A DNA stretch of 17,453 nt, from NCBI GenBank assembly GCA_937894515.1, contig CALCRH010000303.1:1-17453 (forward strand), read 5' to 3'. This DNA is from an uncultured Clostridia bacterium. Its GTDB lineage: Bacteria; Bacillota; Clostridia; Oscillospirales; Oscillospiraceae. Below the pieces are notes generated by a model that searched no databases, was not told where the DNA came from, and saw only the letters and a list, made by a program, of their open reading frames with translations. Positions within the stretch are counted from its first letter, which is position 1, and every line of letters starts with the position of its first letter. The position numbers were made by a program, and so were the translations under genes. Shown piece by piece: positions 9,201 to 15,400 of the stretch.

Positions 9201-12032
9201 CGTGTGGAAGGCGATATAGGTGTTGTACTCGCAGTTGGGAGAAAGGTCCTGACCGAGCACCTGATAGCCTGCGTCCCTCAAAACGTACGCCTGCGTCCCC
9301 TCATCATCCGTGGAATGTCCGATGGCAATGGCGTCGATGTACTTCCCGCAACCGGTAGAGGTCCTCGTTATGCCCGCCAGAGAATCCTCGGTATAATAAT
9401 TCATAAATATACCGGAGCAATGGTCGTAATAGCAGTGGAAATTCAGATTGTAGCCCGTCGAACCGAGGAATTTTGACAAAGGCGCCGCCAGAGTGGGGAT
9501 GGCGTTGGTGCCTTTGGTTCCCGAGAAAAAGTTCCCGTCCGGTCCGGCAGTCAACGGAGAGCCCGCCGTCGGATCCTTCGTATAATACAGGGCGTTCCAC
9601 TTTCTCGCCACAAAAGCGTTGATATCGGCGGCTTTGCCTTTGGTATCCGTAACAACGTCATACCGGCAAACGGACGTCACGAGGCCGTTACCGTCCTCGA
9701 CGCAATCGAGCATGATCTCCGGGATCGGCGCATAATCCGGCGGCGGTTCCGGTGTCAGCAGTTCGATCAGATACAGAATGGCAAACACGATGGCAACGAG
9801 GGCAACAACGACCAGCGTCGCCAAGCCGAAAAACAGCAAAGCGGAGCTGATGAACGTCACGATGCCGCACGCCGTCGTGAACAAGGCGGTGAGCAGAGCG
9901 AGTCCCTCCAAAGCCGCAAAGCCGCCTATCCACACGGCGGTCTCGACCACCGCGTAGAGGATCAGTGCCGAGGCGGCGACCCCCATGGCGACGAACGCGA
10001 TGTTGGTCAAATGTTCTTCGTATTTTTCGAGCAGCGACGGTTCTTTGGGGAAAGCCGTTTTGTACGCGTCCGCGTTGAGTCGGTCCATCACGCGGCGGCT
10101 GGTCATCGCGATGCCGGAAGCGTTTTCACTCTCGGAAAGGTCTTTGTTACTGTTGACCCAGATACTGAACGTCTTGGATTCGAAGACCTCTTCCAGATCC
10201 ATGCGGTTTACGGTGAGTTTTGCCTCAATGCCCGCCATTTCATCCGTACCGAGGACGGAATACACGAGAAACGTAAAGATGCCCATGGATTGGACCGAAT
10301 AGTTACGGGCGACGCCGAGCGTCTTGACAACGGGGTAGATCAGGGATTTGACCCGCGCGTCGGTCGGCTTGGCGTCTTTGACGGCGTCGATCAGATAATC
10401 AAGCAACGGAAGGCGTTCCTCCCCCGCGCCGTCATACACCGTATAGCGGGCGAAATAATCCCGCAAAGCGACGTAATAGATATACGAGGCGGGATCGACC
10501 TCCTCCTGATTTTCGATGGTCTCTCGGACGGCTTTTTGCGCTTTTTCCAGCGTATTGACCTTGCTGTCCAGAATGGGTTTATCGGGATCTTTTTCGTAAT
10601 CGGCGATCGCCTTTTCGTAATCCGGTATAAACTGTTGGAAAAGATTGACAAAGCTCTCGATCTCGACGTTATACGTGTCGTAAGCCGCCTTGCCGGCGGG
10701 TTTCATCAGTTCTTCGTCAATGGCAGCCACAACGTCCGGTGCCCAATCGATGTCATACTGTTTATCGTAGGTGAATTTTACGGGCAGACGGTGCTGAAAA
10801 TCGGTGGCGGCGATCTCCAGCACATCGATAAAGCGGTTGGCTTTGCAAATGTCGGGAAGTTCAGCCAAAAACAGGCACAGCATTCTGTCGGAACCTTTTG
10901 TCAGCAGATCGTAGGCGGTGGTGCTTTCCGTGCCGAGTCTGAAACTGAGGTTCCCCTGGAACGGTTCGAGCACTTCGCTTTTGAGATAGTTTACGGCGGC
11001 GTCGGAAAGGGTGTTTTCCGCAAACGCACGCTTGATCGCCGCGATCTGTGCGCCGTACGTCGACATTTGCTCCGCGAAAAACCGATCATTTTTGTTGCTT
11101 TCCACGACCCTGAATTCGTCTTTTTGCTCCATGGCGATGACGGCGTTTTTCAACCAATCGTTGTTTGGGGTCAGCATCGTATAGCCGGTGATGCCGTTAT
11201 AGGAAGTATAGGTCGCAAGTACATTACCGTAGTTGTCCTGACCGCCGACCGCCGTTTTGGGGACGATCTCGGAATCGCTGATACCGAGGGCGAGCATGGA
11301 GTTGATGACGTTGATCATGAGGGTATTCAGCGCGAGCAGCATATCCTCGATCTCTTCATCCGTATGTTCCGTATTCAGCAACCAGTCTCCGAGTTTGGGA
11401 CCTTCTGTTTTGTAGGATTTCTCGGGAACGCAGAACATATCGAGGTATTTTTTCGCCACCTTGGCGGCATAGCTTCCCGCATCCAGCTGACGCTTCATTT
11501 CGGCGCAGCTCGCCTTCATGCCGTGGATGATATTTTGCAATCCCGGCATTTTGTTTTCGGCAAAACTTTTGTAGGAAAAAGCCTCAAAACCGCCGTCTTC
11601 GTCCATAATGTGCAGATTGGTGATGGCTTTCCGGCGGTCGGTGGTGAGTTTGTAACCAATATAGGTGTATCTCTTGGGGACCTTATAATCCGTCCAGGTC
11701 TTGATATCCCCGTAGAAACTGTTGTTGCGCTTCGGGGGTTCCGTCCCGTCGTTCAGGTCGTATTCGTATACCAGATACCCCGCGTCATTGAGTGATTTTT
11801 TGACATCCGCCGCGTTCGCTCCGGTTTCGATCTTTATATCGCAGACATAGAGTTTCGCGTTGCCGGTATAACTGCCGATGGTTTTGTTGCTCACTTCTTC
11901 TTCGAGCTTTTCCGCCGACGTGTTTTTGAGATGATTCTCCGCTTCAGAAGCGGCGAACGCCTGCATCGGCGCAATGGCGGCCATCAGGACCGCCAGAACG
12001 ACCGCCAGAGCGGTTCTGCATTTAATCTTCAT
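6255..12032 (-). CDS. Giant (1925-residue) membrane-anchored surface protein with MABP-like repeats
   Basis: The start is the ATG at 12032, with CGGAGG 9 nt upstream, overlapping the end of the PrsW gene by 11 nt. Order: signal peptide (cleavage after AFAA, residue 28); helical ectodomain to about 610; conserved block TFSIWVNSNKDLSESENASG (621-640) shared with the 880-residue paralogue; an 80-residue hydrophobic region (678-757), room for about four TM helices; a long outer beta-rich region (770-1880); C-terminal TM (1889-1912) and KKKK tail. A motif of the form AGY.V...DL...YIGY.TT.DP..AITDI recurs near 83-141, 920-956, 1121-1161 and 1628-1668, with fainter copies between. It resembles the MABP beta-prism motif (GY..I..DLN..YIYL.Y..AITDI). 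A second motif, ALY..DP.AG.P, occurs near 813-826 with weaker versions near 1005-1018 and 1237-1249. No catalytic motif seen. Adhesin or scaffold is a guess. Confidence 0.75.
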   Translation of the reverse strand: MKIKCRTALAVVLAVLMAAIAPMQAFAASEAENHLKNTSAEKLEEEVSNKTIGSYTGNAKLYVCDIKIETGANAADVKKSLNDAGYLVYEYDLNDGTEPPKRNNSFYGDIKTWTDYKVPKRYTYIGYKLTTDRRKAITNLHIMDEDGGFEAFSYKSFAENKMPGLQNIIHGMKASCAEMKRQLDAGSYAAKVAKKYLDMFCVPEKSYKTEGPKLGDWLLNTEHTDEEIEDMLLALNTLMINVINSMLALGISDSEIVPKTAVGGQDNYGNVLATYTSYNGITGYTMLTPNNDWLKNAVIAMEQKDEFRVVESNKNDRFFAEQMSTYGAQIAAIKRAFAENTLSDAAVNYLKSEVLEPFQGNLSFRLGTESTTAYDLLTKGSDRMLCLFLAELPDICKANRFIDVLEIAATDFQHRLPVKFTYDKQYDIDWAPDVVAAIDEELMKPAGKAAYDTYNVEIESFVNLFQQFIPDYEKAIADYEKDPDKPILDSKVNTLEKAQKAVRETIENQEEVDPASYIYYVALRDYFARYTVYDGAGEERLPLLDYLIDAVKDAKPTDARVKSLIYPVVKTLGVARNYSVQSMGIFTFLVYSVLGTDEMAGIEAKLTVNRMDLEEVFESKTFSIWVNSNKDLSESENASGIAMTSRRVMDRLNADAYKTAFPKEPSLLEKYEEHLTNIAFVAMGVAASALILYAVVETAVWIGGFAALEGLALLTALFTTACGIVTFISSALLFFGLATLVVVALVAIVFAILYLIELLTPEPPPDYAPIPEIMLDCVEDGNGLVTSVCRYDVVTDTKGKAADINAFVARKWNALYYTKDPTAGSPLTAGPDGNFFSGTKGTNAIPTLAAPLSKFLGSTGYNLNFHCYYDHCSGIFMNYYTEDSLAGITRTSTGCGKYIDAIAIGHSTDDEGTQAYVLRDAGYQVLGQDLSPNCEYNTYIAFHTTNDPSNAITDIRAAYATTEKTIRYGDNEYNNIIMDENMRKVPQLTCEDAESKRKTTGFSYGLYCSKSPAVGDPVLASGLNYTMSLGDVPEDAEVICYFGGVALDFNSWDRQENVATTDKKHSFDKHCYVYFKSERDSTVDYSSNTYLAGMAFFSGSEDLFSSSETSEYCMATYAKNAYGCNLFGENLTPGLFNDNADVTRIGYIGTHNPKRALTDLAVFTGEEKSDSLPQNLFLTSDGYCSCEVFTQGDGSYYGSGGGSDQRLIRFSHTYFTAQASEYGSFTWPYPVRLLPRALYACGPQSDAGPIKLEDVVFSTTSALPPTNSRAKGCDNLKRLTAEGESELLTNEYLGYNWHSVHDLCQYYYDTYDDKGELQTSYDIGLGMNKDTECVSGTEYYGSGSLYIYYRNGTGPRTRGAYVSNVALCGSMTGKTSYNEARYSALSNGVEIVNLDEPITTLGNVYRDLANNRSMIYFDTYQQDAKYKKYDDRCYLVSVTYTDDVAQALGGVRIVKQEYQRRELGKSLKLPLYDPTLKTTIFRQSAVAVTYGKKGMASTDVFDNTGAYAETIIGTTYRGLATYTTHSGTPINRVEVRLARTTASSQTADESALAGNGAAEYYAQLDDTMEPFFIRNDWLGVSAYLCLQRDLDETGKNNESYIMDLEVAEGVSYDGDMLLTAAKLGAKGCPYMIDFDLAEGNLSKNRNTVVTLGAKRTSDPRLALKDIRLSADDLGATYVFNNMKYERVNDKPLLLEGAGKDGVYIYTTDGSDPEMILWSEIEDKEHVDWEHFDWEHLDIKKSQNEDKTFKEQVFAVLAGCSAELNEYVTMLCTDEYTNANDTAKLNWSKEYAITNVGFEPRSDSWMQQFRVDYGLKTKDIYWAGCSFGCDDNLPVPVTDSTKIFAVSTFGNAESLCGLRMTNAGNIPFVRYETPAERAEAELSGSVFTESNVVVIATLSGIFVIGLAAVFILYRKKKKPGKVGKEG
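6829..6864 (-). repeat. Short 15-bp tandem repeat inside the giant gene
   Basis: The unit tgttcccaatcaaaa is repeated as tgttcccaatcgacg and then in part. It is in frame and encodes VDWEHFDWEHLD, a five-residue period (residues about 1726-1737). It lies in a linker between beta-rich units, so copy number may vary without breaking the frame. Confidence 0.6.
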
Positions 12033-12687
12033 TTTTTTGTGCCTCCGATTTTTTGGCAAGACGCCGTTTCTTTCTGGTGAAGATGAGGATAATGGGCAAG
12101 AAGGTCACGGTCGGCATCAGAATACCGTAGAAGCGGTATTCGGATTGGATCAGCAGGTTGAAGCAGGCGTGGTACATGGTGGCAAGGATCAACAGTCCGT
12201 AGGTGCCGGTAAGAGCCATTTTTTTGCGAAAACGCACGTAACTGAGCCCGTAACCGACCATCAGCGTACTGGTGCCGTGCATCAGTCCCGCGCCGAAGCC
12301 GCGGATGATCGCCCAGGACAGGGTGACCGTTTCGATGTTGGATGCCAATATGTAGGCGTTCTCCAAAATCGAGAAACCGATGCCGAGCATCATGGCACAG
12401 CTTAAGAGGTGTTCCTTCTTCGGCTCAAACATGAACACAAAAATCAAAATGGGAATGGCTTTTAAGACTTCCTCGACCACCGGTGTTACGATGTAGGTCA
12501 ACTGCATCCGCGAAAGATTGACACTGATGCTTTCGGCGAAGCCGTTGACGTAAGACGCAAACAGACAGACAAAGAGGCCGATGATCATAAACAGCAGCGT
12601 TACCTTCGATTCGCCTTTGATAAGAAACAGCGACATGACCATCGGGATGAAAAAGCAAACAAATAAAATCAGGATCAGCTCTGCCAT
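12022..12687 (-). CDS. prsW: PrsW-family intramembrane protease
   Basis: A multi-pass membrane protein of 221 residues with the marks of the PrsW (RsiW site-1 protease) family. Counted from the TTG codon at 12702, the family motifs are EEVLK (77-81), GFSILEN (109-115), a conserved His in GLMHGTS (142) and YHACFN (177-182). These are the Glu, Glu-Asn, His and His-Asn positions thought to form the active site, so the enzyme looks intact. The start chosen is the ATG at 12687, with GGGGGAG about 6 nt upstream, in preference to the TTG. The gene overlaps the seven-TM gene by 13 nt and the giant gene by 11 nt, which implies coupled translation. In Bacillus PrsW cuts an anti-sigma factor; no anti-sigma or sigma gene is seen here, so its substrate may be one of the membrane-anchored surface proteins of the operon (inference). 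Confidence 0.85.
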   Translation of the reverse strand: MAELILILFVCFFIPMVMSLFLIKGESKVTLLFMIIGLFVCLFASYVNGFAESISVNLSRMQLTYIVTPVVEEVLKAIPILIFVFMFEPKKEHLLSCAMMLGIGFSILENAYILASNIETVTLSWAIIRGFGAGLMHGTSTLMVGYGLSYVRFRKKMALTGTYGLLILATMYHACFNLLIQSEYRFYGILMPTVTFLPIILIFTRKKRRLAKKSEAQKNED

Positions 12688-13352
12688 CTTTTTCTCCCCC
12701 AATCCGCAAGGAATACTTCGGCGGCAATGCAGACCGAATACACGCCGAACGCGATATCCATACCGAGTTTATTTTCGGTTATACTGAAATAATTGTAAAA
12801 CAGTATGCCGAAGCAGATGAGAAGTGTGGAAACAAGAAGCGGTTTGATACCGATCAAAAAACTGTCGTCTTTGCTTTTCATCAAAAGGAATTTGGTGCAA
12901 AAGTAGACACAGAACGGCACCGGGAACAGCGAAACGACAAGGGTGATGATGTTGAACAGCGTCAGATCATCGGCATGTGTCATTTCAAATGCAATAAGAC
13001 CGATGATAAACAATCCGTTCAGAAGCGCGATCGAACGGACAAAATGCATCTTTTTGCCCCTGTTGTCGATCAAAGAATTGAAGGTGCCGTAATTGGCGGA
13101 GGTAAAAAACGCAAACATACCGCCGATCCCCAGAAAGCCGAGACTGCTCGCCTCGTCATATACCTGACCGCAAAGATCGATCAGACCGATGTAAACGAGC
13201 CGTATGGCAAAGCACCAAACGCCGCAGATGTACAGCATAAAATACATCGGCACTTTTTTCTTGAACATCTGGAGCATTCCGATGATGGCGGAAAGAATAA
13301 TAATGCCGAACATAATGTATTCGTACAGCCCTATTTCGTTCAACTCACTCAC
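12675..13352 (-). CDS. Seven-TM membrane protein of unknown function
   Basis: About 225 residues with seven hydrophobic helices (roughly 12-30, 35-60, 71-96, 104-125, 131-158, 165-188, 197-216) and only short loops. I do not recognise a family. The start is uncertain: GTG at 13352 and TTG at 13343 both follow the GAAAGGG stretch just after the preceding stop, with ATG at 13313 the nearest AUG. I chose GTG; TTG has better ribosome-site spacing. An upstream extension would only overlap the previous gene. Its helix pattern resembles the membrane half of the operon's histidine kinase, with no kinase domain, so a sensor or partner role is possible but weakly supported. It ends inside the PrsW gene start. 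Confidence 0.65.
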   Translation of the reverse strand: MSELNEIGLYEYIMFGIIILSAIIGMLQMFKKKVPMYFMLYICGVWCFAIRLVYIGLIDLCGQVYDEASSLGFLGIGGMFAFFTSANYGTFNSLIDNRGKKMHFVRSIALLNGLFIIGLIAFEMTHADDLTLFNIITLVVSLFPVPFCVYFCTKFLLMKSKDDSFLIGIKPLLVSTLLICFGILFYNYFSITENKLGMDIAFGVYSVCIAAEVFLADWGRKRWQS

Positions 13353-13356
13353 CCTT

Positions 13357-14241
13357 TCATTCTTTGTTGTAAACCGTTTTCTTTTTTTGTTTGTCGGCGT
13401 AGACGATCGTGAAGATCGGCACGGCAATGATCAGAATGATGATACAAACCAGGAAAACGCCGATGCCGCCCGAAAACACCGATGCCGACTGACTGCTGTC
13501 CTCCGTCGTAAACGTCGGAAAACCGTTTTCGTCGGTCTGCCAGCCGATAAGAGCGGGATCGCTTTCGGCATACGCATTCAACGTGCCGGGCAGGTTTTCG
13601 GCTTTTATTTCTTCCCCTTTTATGTAGGCACCGACCGTACCGTCTTCGCCGGTCGAAAAATAGCACCGCTTCACCGAGCCGTCATTTTCGGCGCATATCG
13701 GATTCCAAACGTATTCGCGTGCTTTATCGTCCGTTCCGTCGGATCGCACGAAGCAGTTTGTCACCTTTCCGTTATTGGTGTGGCAGATGCCGCTTACGAA
13801 CCCGCCGCCGGAGAACTCGGCTTTGACGGCACAGTTTTCGACGGTACCGCGGTTTTGTAATGCGATACCCGCCGTCACCATACCGTCGGTGTCGCCGATC
13901 TTGCCGGCAAGCAGAAGATTTCTCACCGCACCGGTTTCGGTCACCGTCTCAAACAAATACGGGATATCGGCATCTTTCACGGTGAGGGTGTGCCCGTTCC
14001 CGTCAAGTTCGCAGGCGAGCTTTGGCGGCGGGATCGCTTTCGTCAACGTGATGTCGGCACAAAGGACCGCCTTTTTGGCGGTCTCACCGGCGCCGGTTTC
14101 AAGAAAACGGGCAAACTCACCGCCGGTATAGATCCTTATTTCGTTTGGCTGTCCCGCGGTCAATACCGTTATACCGATAACGATGAATAAAACGGTAACC
14201 AAAAGCGGAATAAACACAAACGATTTTTTGATTGTCTTCAT
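13357..14241 (-). CDS. Membrane-anchored beta-helix (GLUG-like) protein
   Basis: 294 residues from the ATG at 14241, which starts MKTIKKSF and has AGGTG about 11 nt upstream; the upstream ATG at 14277 has no ribosome site. An N-terminal hydrophobic helix (residues 8-28) is followed by an exported beta-rich domain (35-245) with GNGHTLTV (81-88), repeated 'G.V.NC' steps such as GTVENCAV and GKVTNCFV, and GWQTDENGFPTF near 233-244. These are typical of GLUG and related short beta-helix proteins. A C-terminal TM (258-281) ends in DKQKKK, giving an inside-facing basic tail. LNGHTWTV in the last gene of the operon is a related coil, so both ends of the operon encode beta-helix proteins. It is the first gene of the operon. 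A ligand-binding or structural surface role is likely; no enzyme motif is seen. Confidence 0.72.
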   Translation of the reverse strand: MKTIKKSFVFIPLLVTVLFIVIGITVLTAGQPNEIRIYTGGEFARFLETGAGETAKKAVLCADITLTKAIPPPKLACELDGNGHTLTVKDADIPYLFETVTETGAVRNLLLAGKIGDTDGMVTAGIALQNRGTVENCAVKAEFSGGGFVSGICHTNNGKVTNCFVRSDGTDDKAREYVWNPICAENDGSVKRCYFSTGEDGTVGAYIKGEEIKAENLPGTLNAYAESDPALIGWQTDENGFPTFTTEDSSQSASVFSGGIGVFLVCIIILIIAVPIFTIVYADKQKKKTVYNKE

Positions 14242-14294
14242 CTGATTTTTATCACCTGACCTTGCAACAAAAGACATAATGCGATATTTTATAA

Positions 14295-14334
14295 TTTATA
14301 CTATATTCATTAAAGTGCTAAAAGTCCGCTAAAA
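14295..14334 (-). promoter_or_regulatory. Operon promoter with two TTTTAGC direct repeats (possible SARP-type site)
   Basis: On the minus strand, TTTTAGC-GGAC-TTTTAGC (14317-14334) gives two exact heptamers with a 4-bp gap, an 11-bp period. Downstream lie overlapping -10 candidates, TATAGT (14300-14305) and TATAAA (14295-14300), with no good -35 box. SARP activators bind heptamer direct repeats with that spacing upstream of promoters lacking a -35. The neighbouring response regulator has a SARP-like output domain. The region is AT-rich, so chance is not excluded. Confidence 0.45.
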
Positions 14335-14356
14335 TTTCAAAAATTATACAAAAAGA

Positions 14357-14380
14357 AAAATCCGCCCGAAAGCGGATTTT
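14357..14380 (-). terminator. Intrinsic terminator after the response-regulator gene
   Basis: AAAATCCGC pairs perfectly with GCGGATTTT around a six-base loop. On the minus strand it is followed by a T-rich run (GCGGATTTTTCTTTTTG). It would end the kinase/response-regulator transcript before the surface operon promoter; the other strand gives a weaker T run. Confidence 0.75.
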
Positions 14381-14382
14381 CA

Positions 14383-14600
14383 GATTGCCGAAAAAGTCCC
14401 GAGACAAGGAAACCGCGCCCGTCGGCGTATACAGATACGGTAGGGTGCGGTTGACGCAGTAAGTCAAAAGCCTTGCGCAGCAAGCGCTTACAAGTTAAAG
14501 GCGGCGTACTTGGGCGCGCTCACTTCCTTAAAAAGTGCCGTCTCTTGGGCGCGTTCACTTAGGGAAAAATAGTCCCTAAGTGAGCGCGCCCTTTGCTCCT
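14383..14600. other. Structured intergenic element with no gene
   Basis: This stretch between the response-regulator gene and the operon has no convincing ORF but many nested helices. One pairs AACCGC with GCGGTT, with CCC/GGG and CGTAT/ATACG inside. Another pairs GTAAG with CTTAC around CTTGC-gca-GCAAG. It ends in the long hairpin at 14547-14591. It is GC-richer than the AT-rich promoter beside it. It could be an interspersed repeat, a 3'-UTR structure or a small RNA. The sequence style reminds me of repeats seen in uncultured clostridia, which I cannot check here. Confidence 0.4.
14547..14591. repeat. 19-bp stem-loop with an extra direct copy upstream
   Basis: Bases 14547-14565 pair with 14573-14591 over 19 positions with one T/G exception, around the loop AAAATAG. 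The arm core TTGGGCGCG(T/C)TCACTT also occurs as a direct copy at 14510-14525, so three copies lie within 82 bp, two direct and one inverted. There is little T run on either strand, so it is a poor terminator. Its position 46 bp after the response-regulator stop fits a 3'-end stabilising hairpin or a repeat-element end. Confidence 0.7.
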
Positions 14601-14636
14601 TATCTGTTGTGCTTTTGACGGTCGGGGCTTTTTGCG

Positions 14637-15398
14637 TTATTTCAGCGTTCCTTTCGCCCAGTCGTATTGGCTCATATAAACGCCTTTGTACAGATTGACC
14701 GTTGCCGGATTGCCCGAAAGATATTCGTAATAGTCGCAGGAGACCTTGCTTCTGTCAACGCCCAGTTTGTTCCACTCTTTGATCAGCACATCGCCCGCGC
14801 CGATCTCGCCGAGTGCTTTCTCCAGATCGACCTTTGCCACACGGTAATACGACTCCGCTTTGTCAAAAAACAATGCGCGGGTGATATCCGCGGTACTGCA
14901 GAACGCCCCCGCTTTGTCGATCAAAAACGCAAACAGTTCTTTGGCTTTTTTGGTGAGCGATTTCAGCGGTATCCCGTCAAAGAAGACCTCAAATTCCCCG
15001 AAACAGCGAACAAACAGTTTACCCGCGGGCGCTTCGATCTCGCTGATATAGCGCAACTGTGAAAGCGAATGACGGAGTTTTTCTTCGTTGATCGGCTTGA
15101 CCAGATAATCGCAGGCACCGAGTTCGAACGCCTCAATGGCGTGTGTTCTGTACCCGGTGCAGAACACGATATTGCAGAAAGGGTACACCGCCTTGATCTT
15201 TTGAGCGAGTTCGATCCCGCTGATGTCGCCGAGCTCGATGTCCAGAAAGGCGATATCCACCGTCTCTCCGTCGAGTGCGTTGATGACCTCATCGGATGAC
15301 GAAAACGCGCAGATCTCTGCATCGGGCAAACATTTGGTGATGGTCTTGACCAATCGGTTGAGCAAAAGCTGCTCGTCGTCCACGGCAAAAATTCTCAT
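14637..15398 (-). CDS. Response regulator with SARP-like winged-helix output
   Basis: A cytoplasmic two-component regulator of 253 residues. Receiver domain at 1-112: acidic DDE at 7-9, phosphoacceptor Asp53 in FLDIEL, Thr81 in CTGY and Lys101 in LVKP, all key residues present. Residues 127-228 form an OmpR/SARP-like winged helix (LFVRCFGEFEVFFDG as the first strands, LTKKAKELFAFLIDKAGAF as a helix, YYRVAKVDLEKAL as the recognition region). No BTAD domain follows, so it is much shorter than Streptomyces SARPs. The start ATG at 15398 has GGAGG 6 nt upstream, inside the end of the kinase gene. Only 2 nt separate the kinase stop from this ATG, so the pair is co-translated. Likely target: the operon starting at 14241, through the TTTTAGC repeats. 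A LytS-like kinase usually pairs with a LytTR regulator; a SARP-like output is the less usual pairing. Confidence 0.85.
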   Translation of the reverse strand: MRIFAVDDEQLLLNRLVKTITKCLPDAEICAFSSSDEVINALDGETVDIAFLDIELGDISGIELAQKIKAVYPFCNIVFCTGYRTHAIEAFELGACDYLVKPINEEKLRHSLSQLRYISEIEAPAGKLFVRCFGEFEVFFDGIPLKSLTKKAKELFAFLIDKAGAFCSTADITRALFFDKAESYYRVAKVDLEKALGEIGAGDVLIKEWNKLGVDRSKVSCDYYEYLSGNPATVNLYKGVYMSQYDWAKGTLK

Positions 15399-15400
15399 TT

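Noticed and set aside
10011..11795. A 594-codon open frame on the plus strand
   Set aside because: It is antisense to the giant protein gene. It has no ribosome site or recognisable domain, while the minus-strand frame has a signal peptide, repeats and TM helices.
14401..14430. A T-box-like stretch (AAGGAAACCGCG) on the plus strand
   Set aside because: It lacks the full T-box core, and no plus-strand gene lies downstream for it to control.
14510..14591. Possible CRISPR array from the repeated TTGGGCGCG motif
   Set aside because: There are only three copies, one inverted, with no regular spacers and no cas genes.
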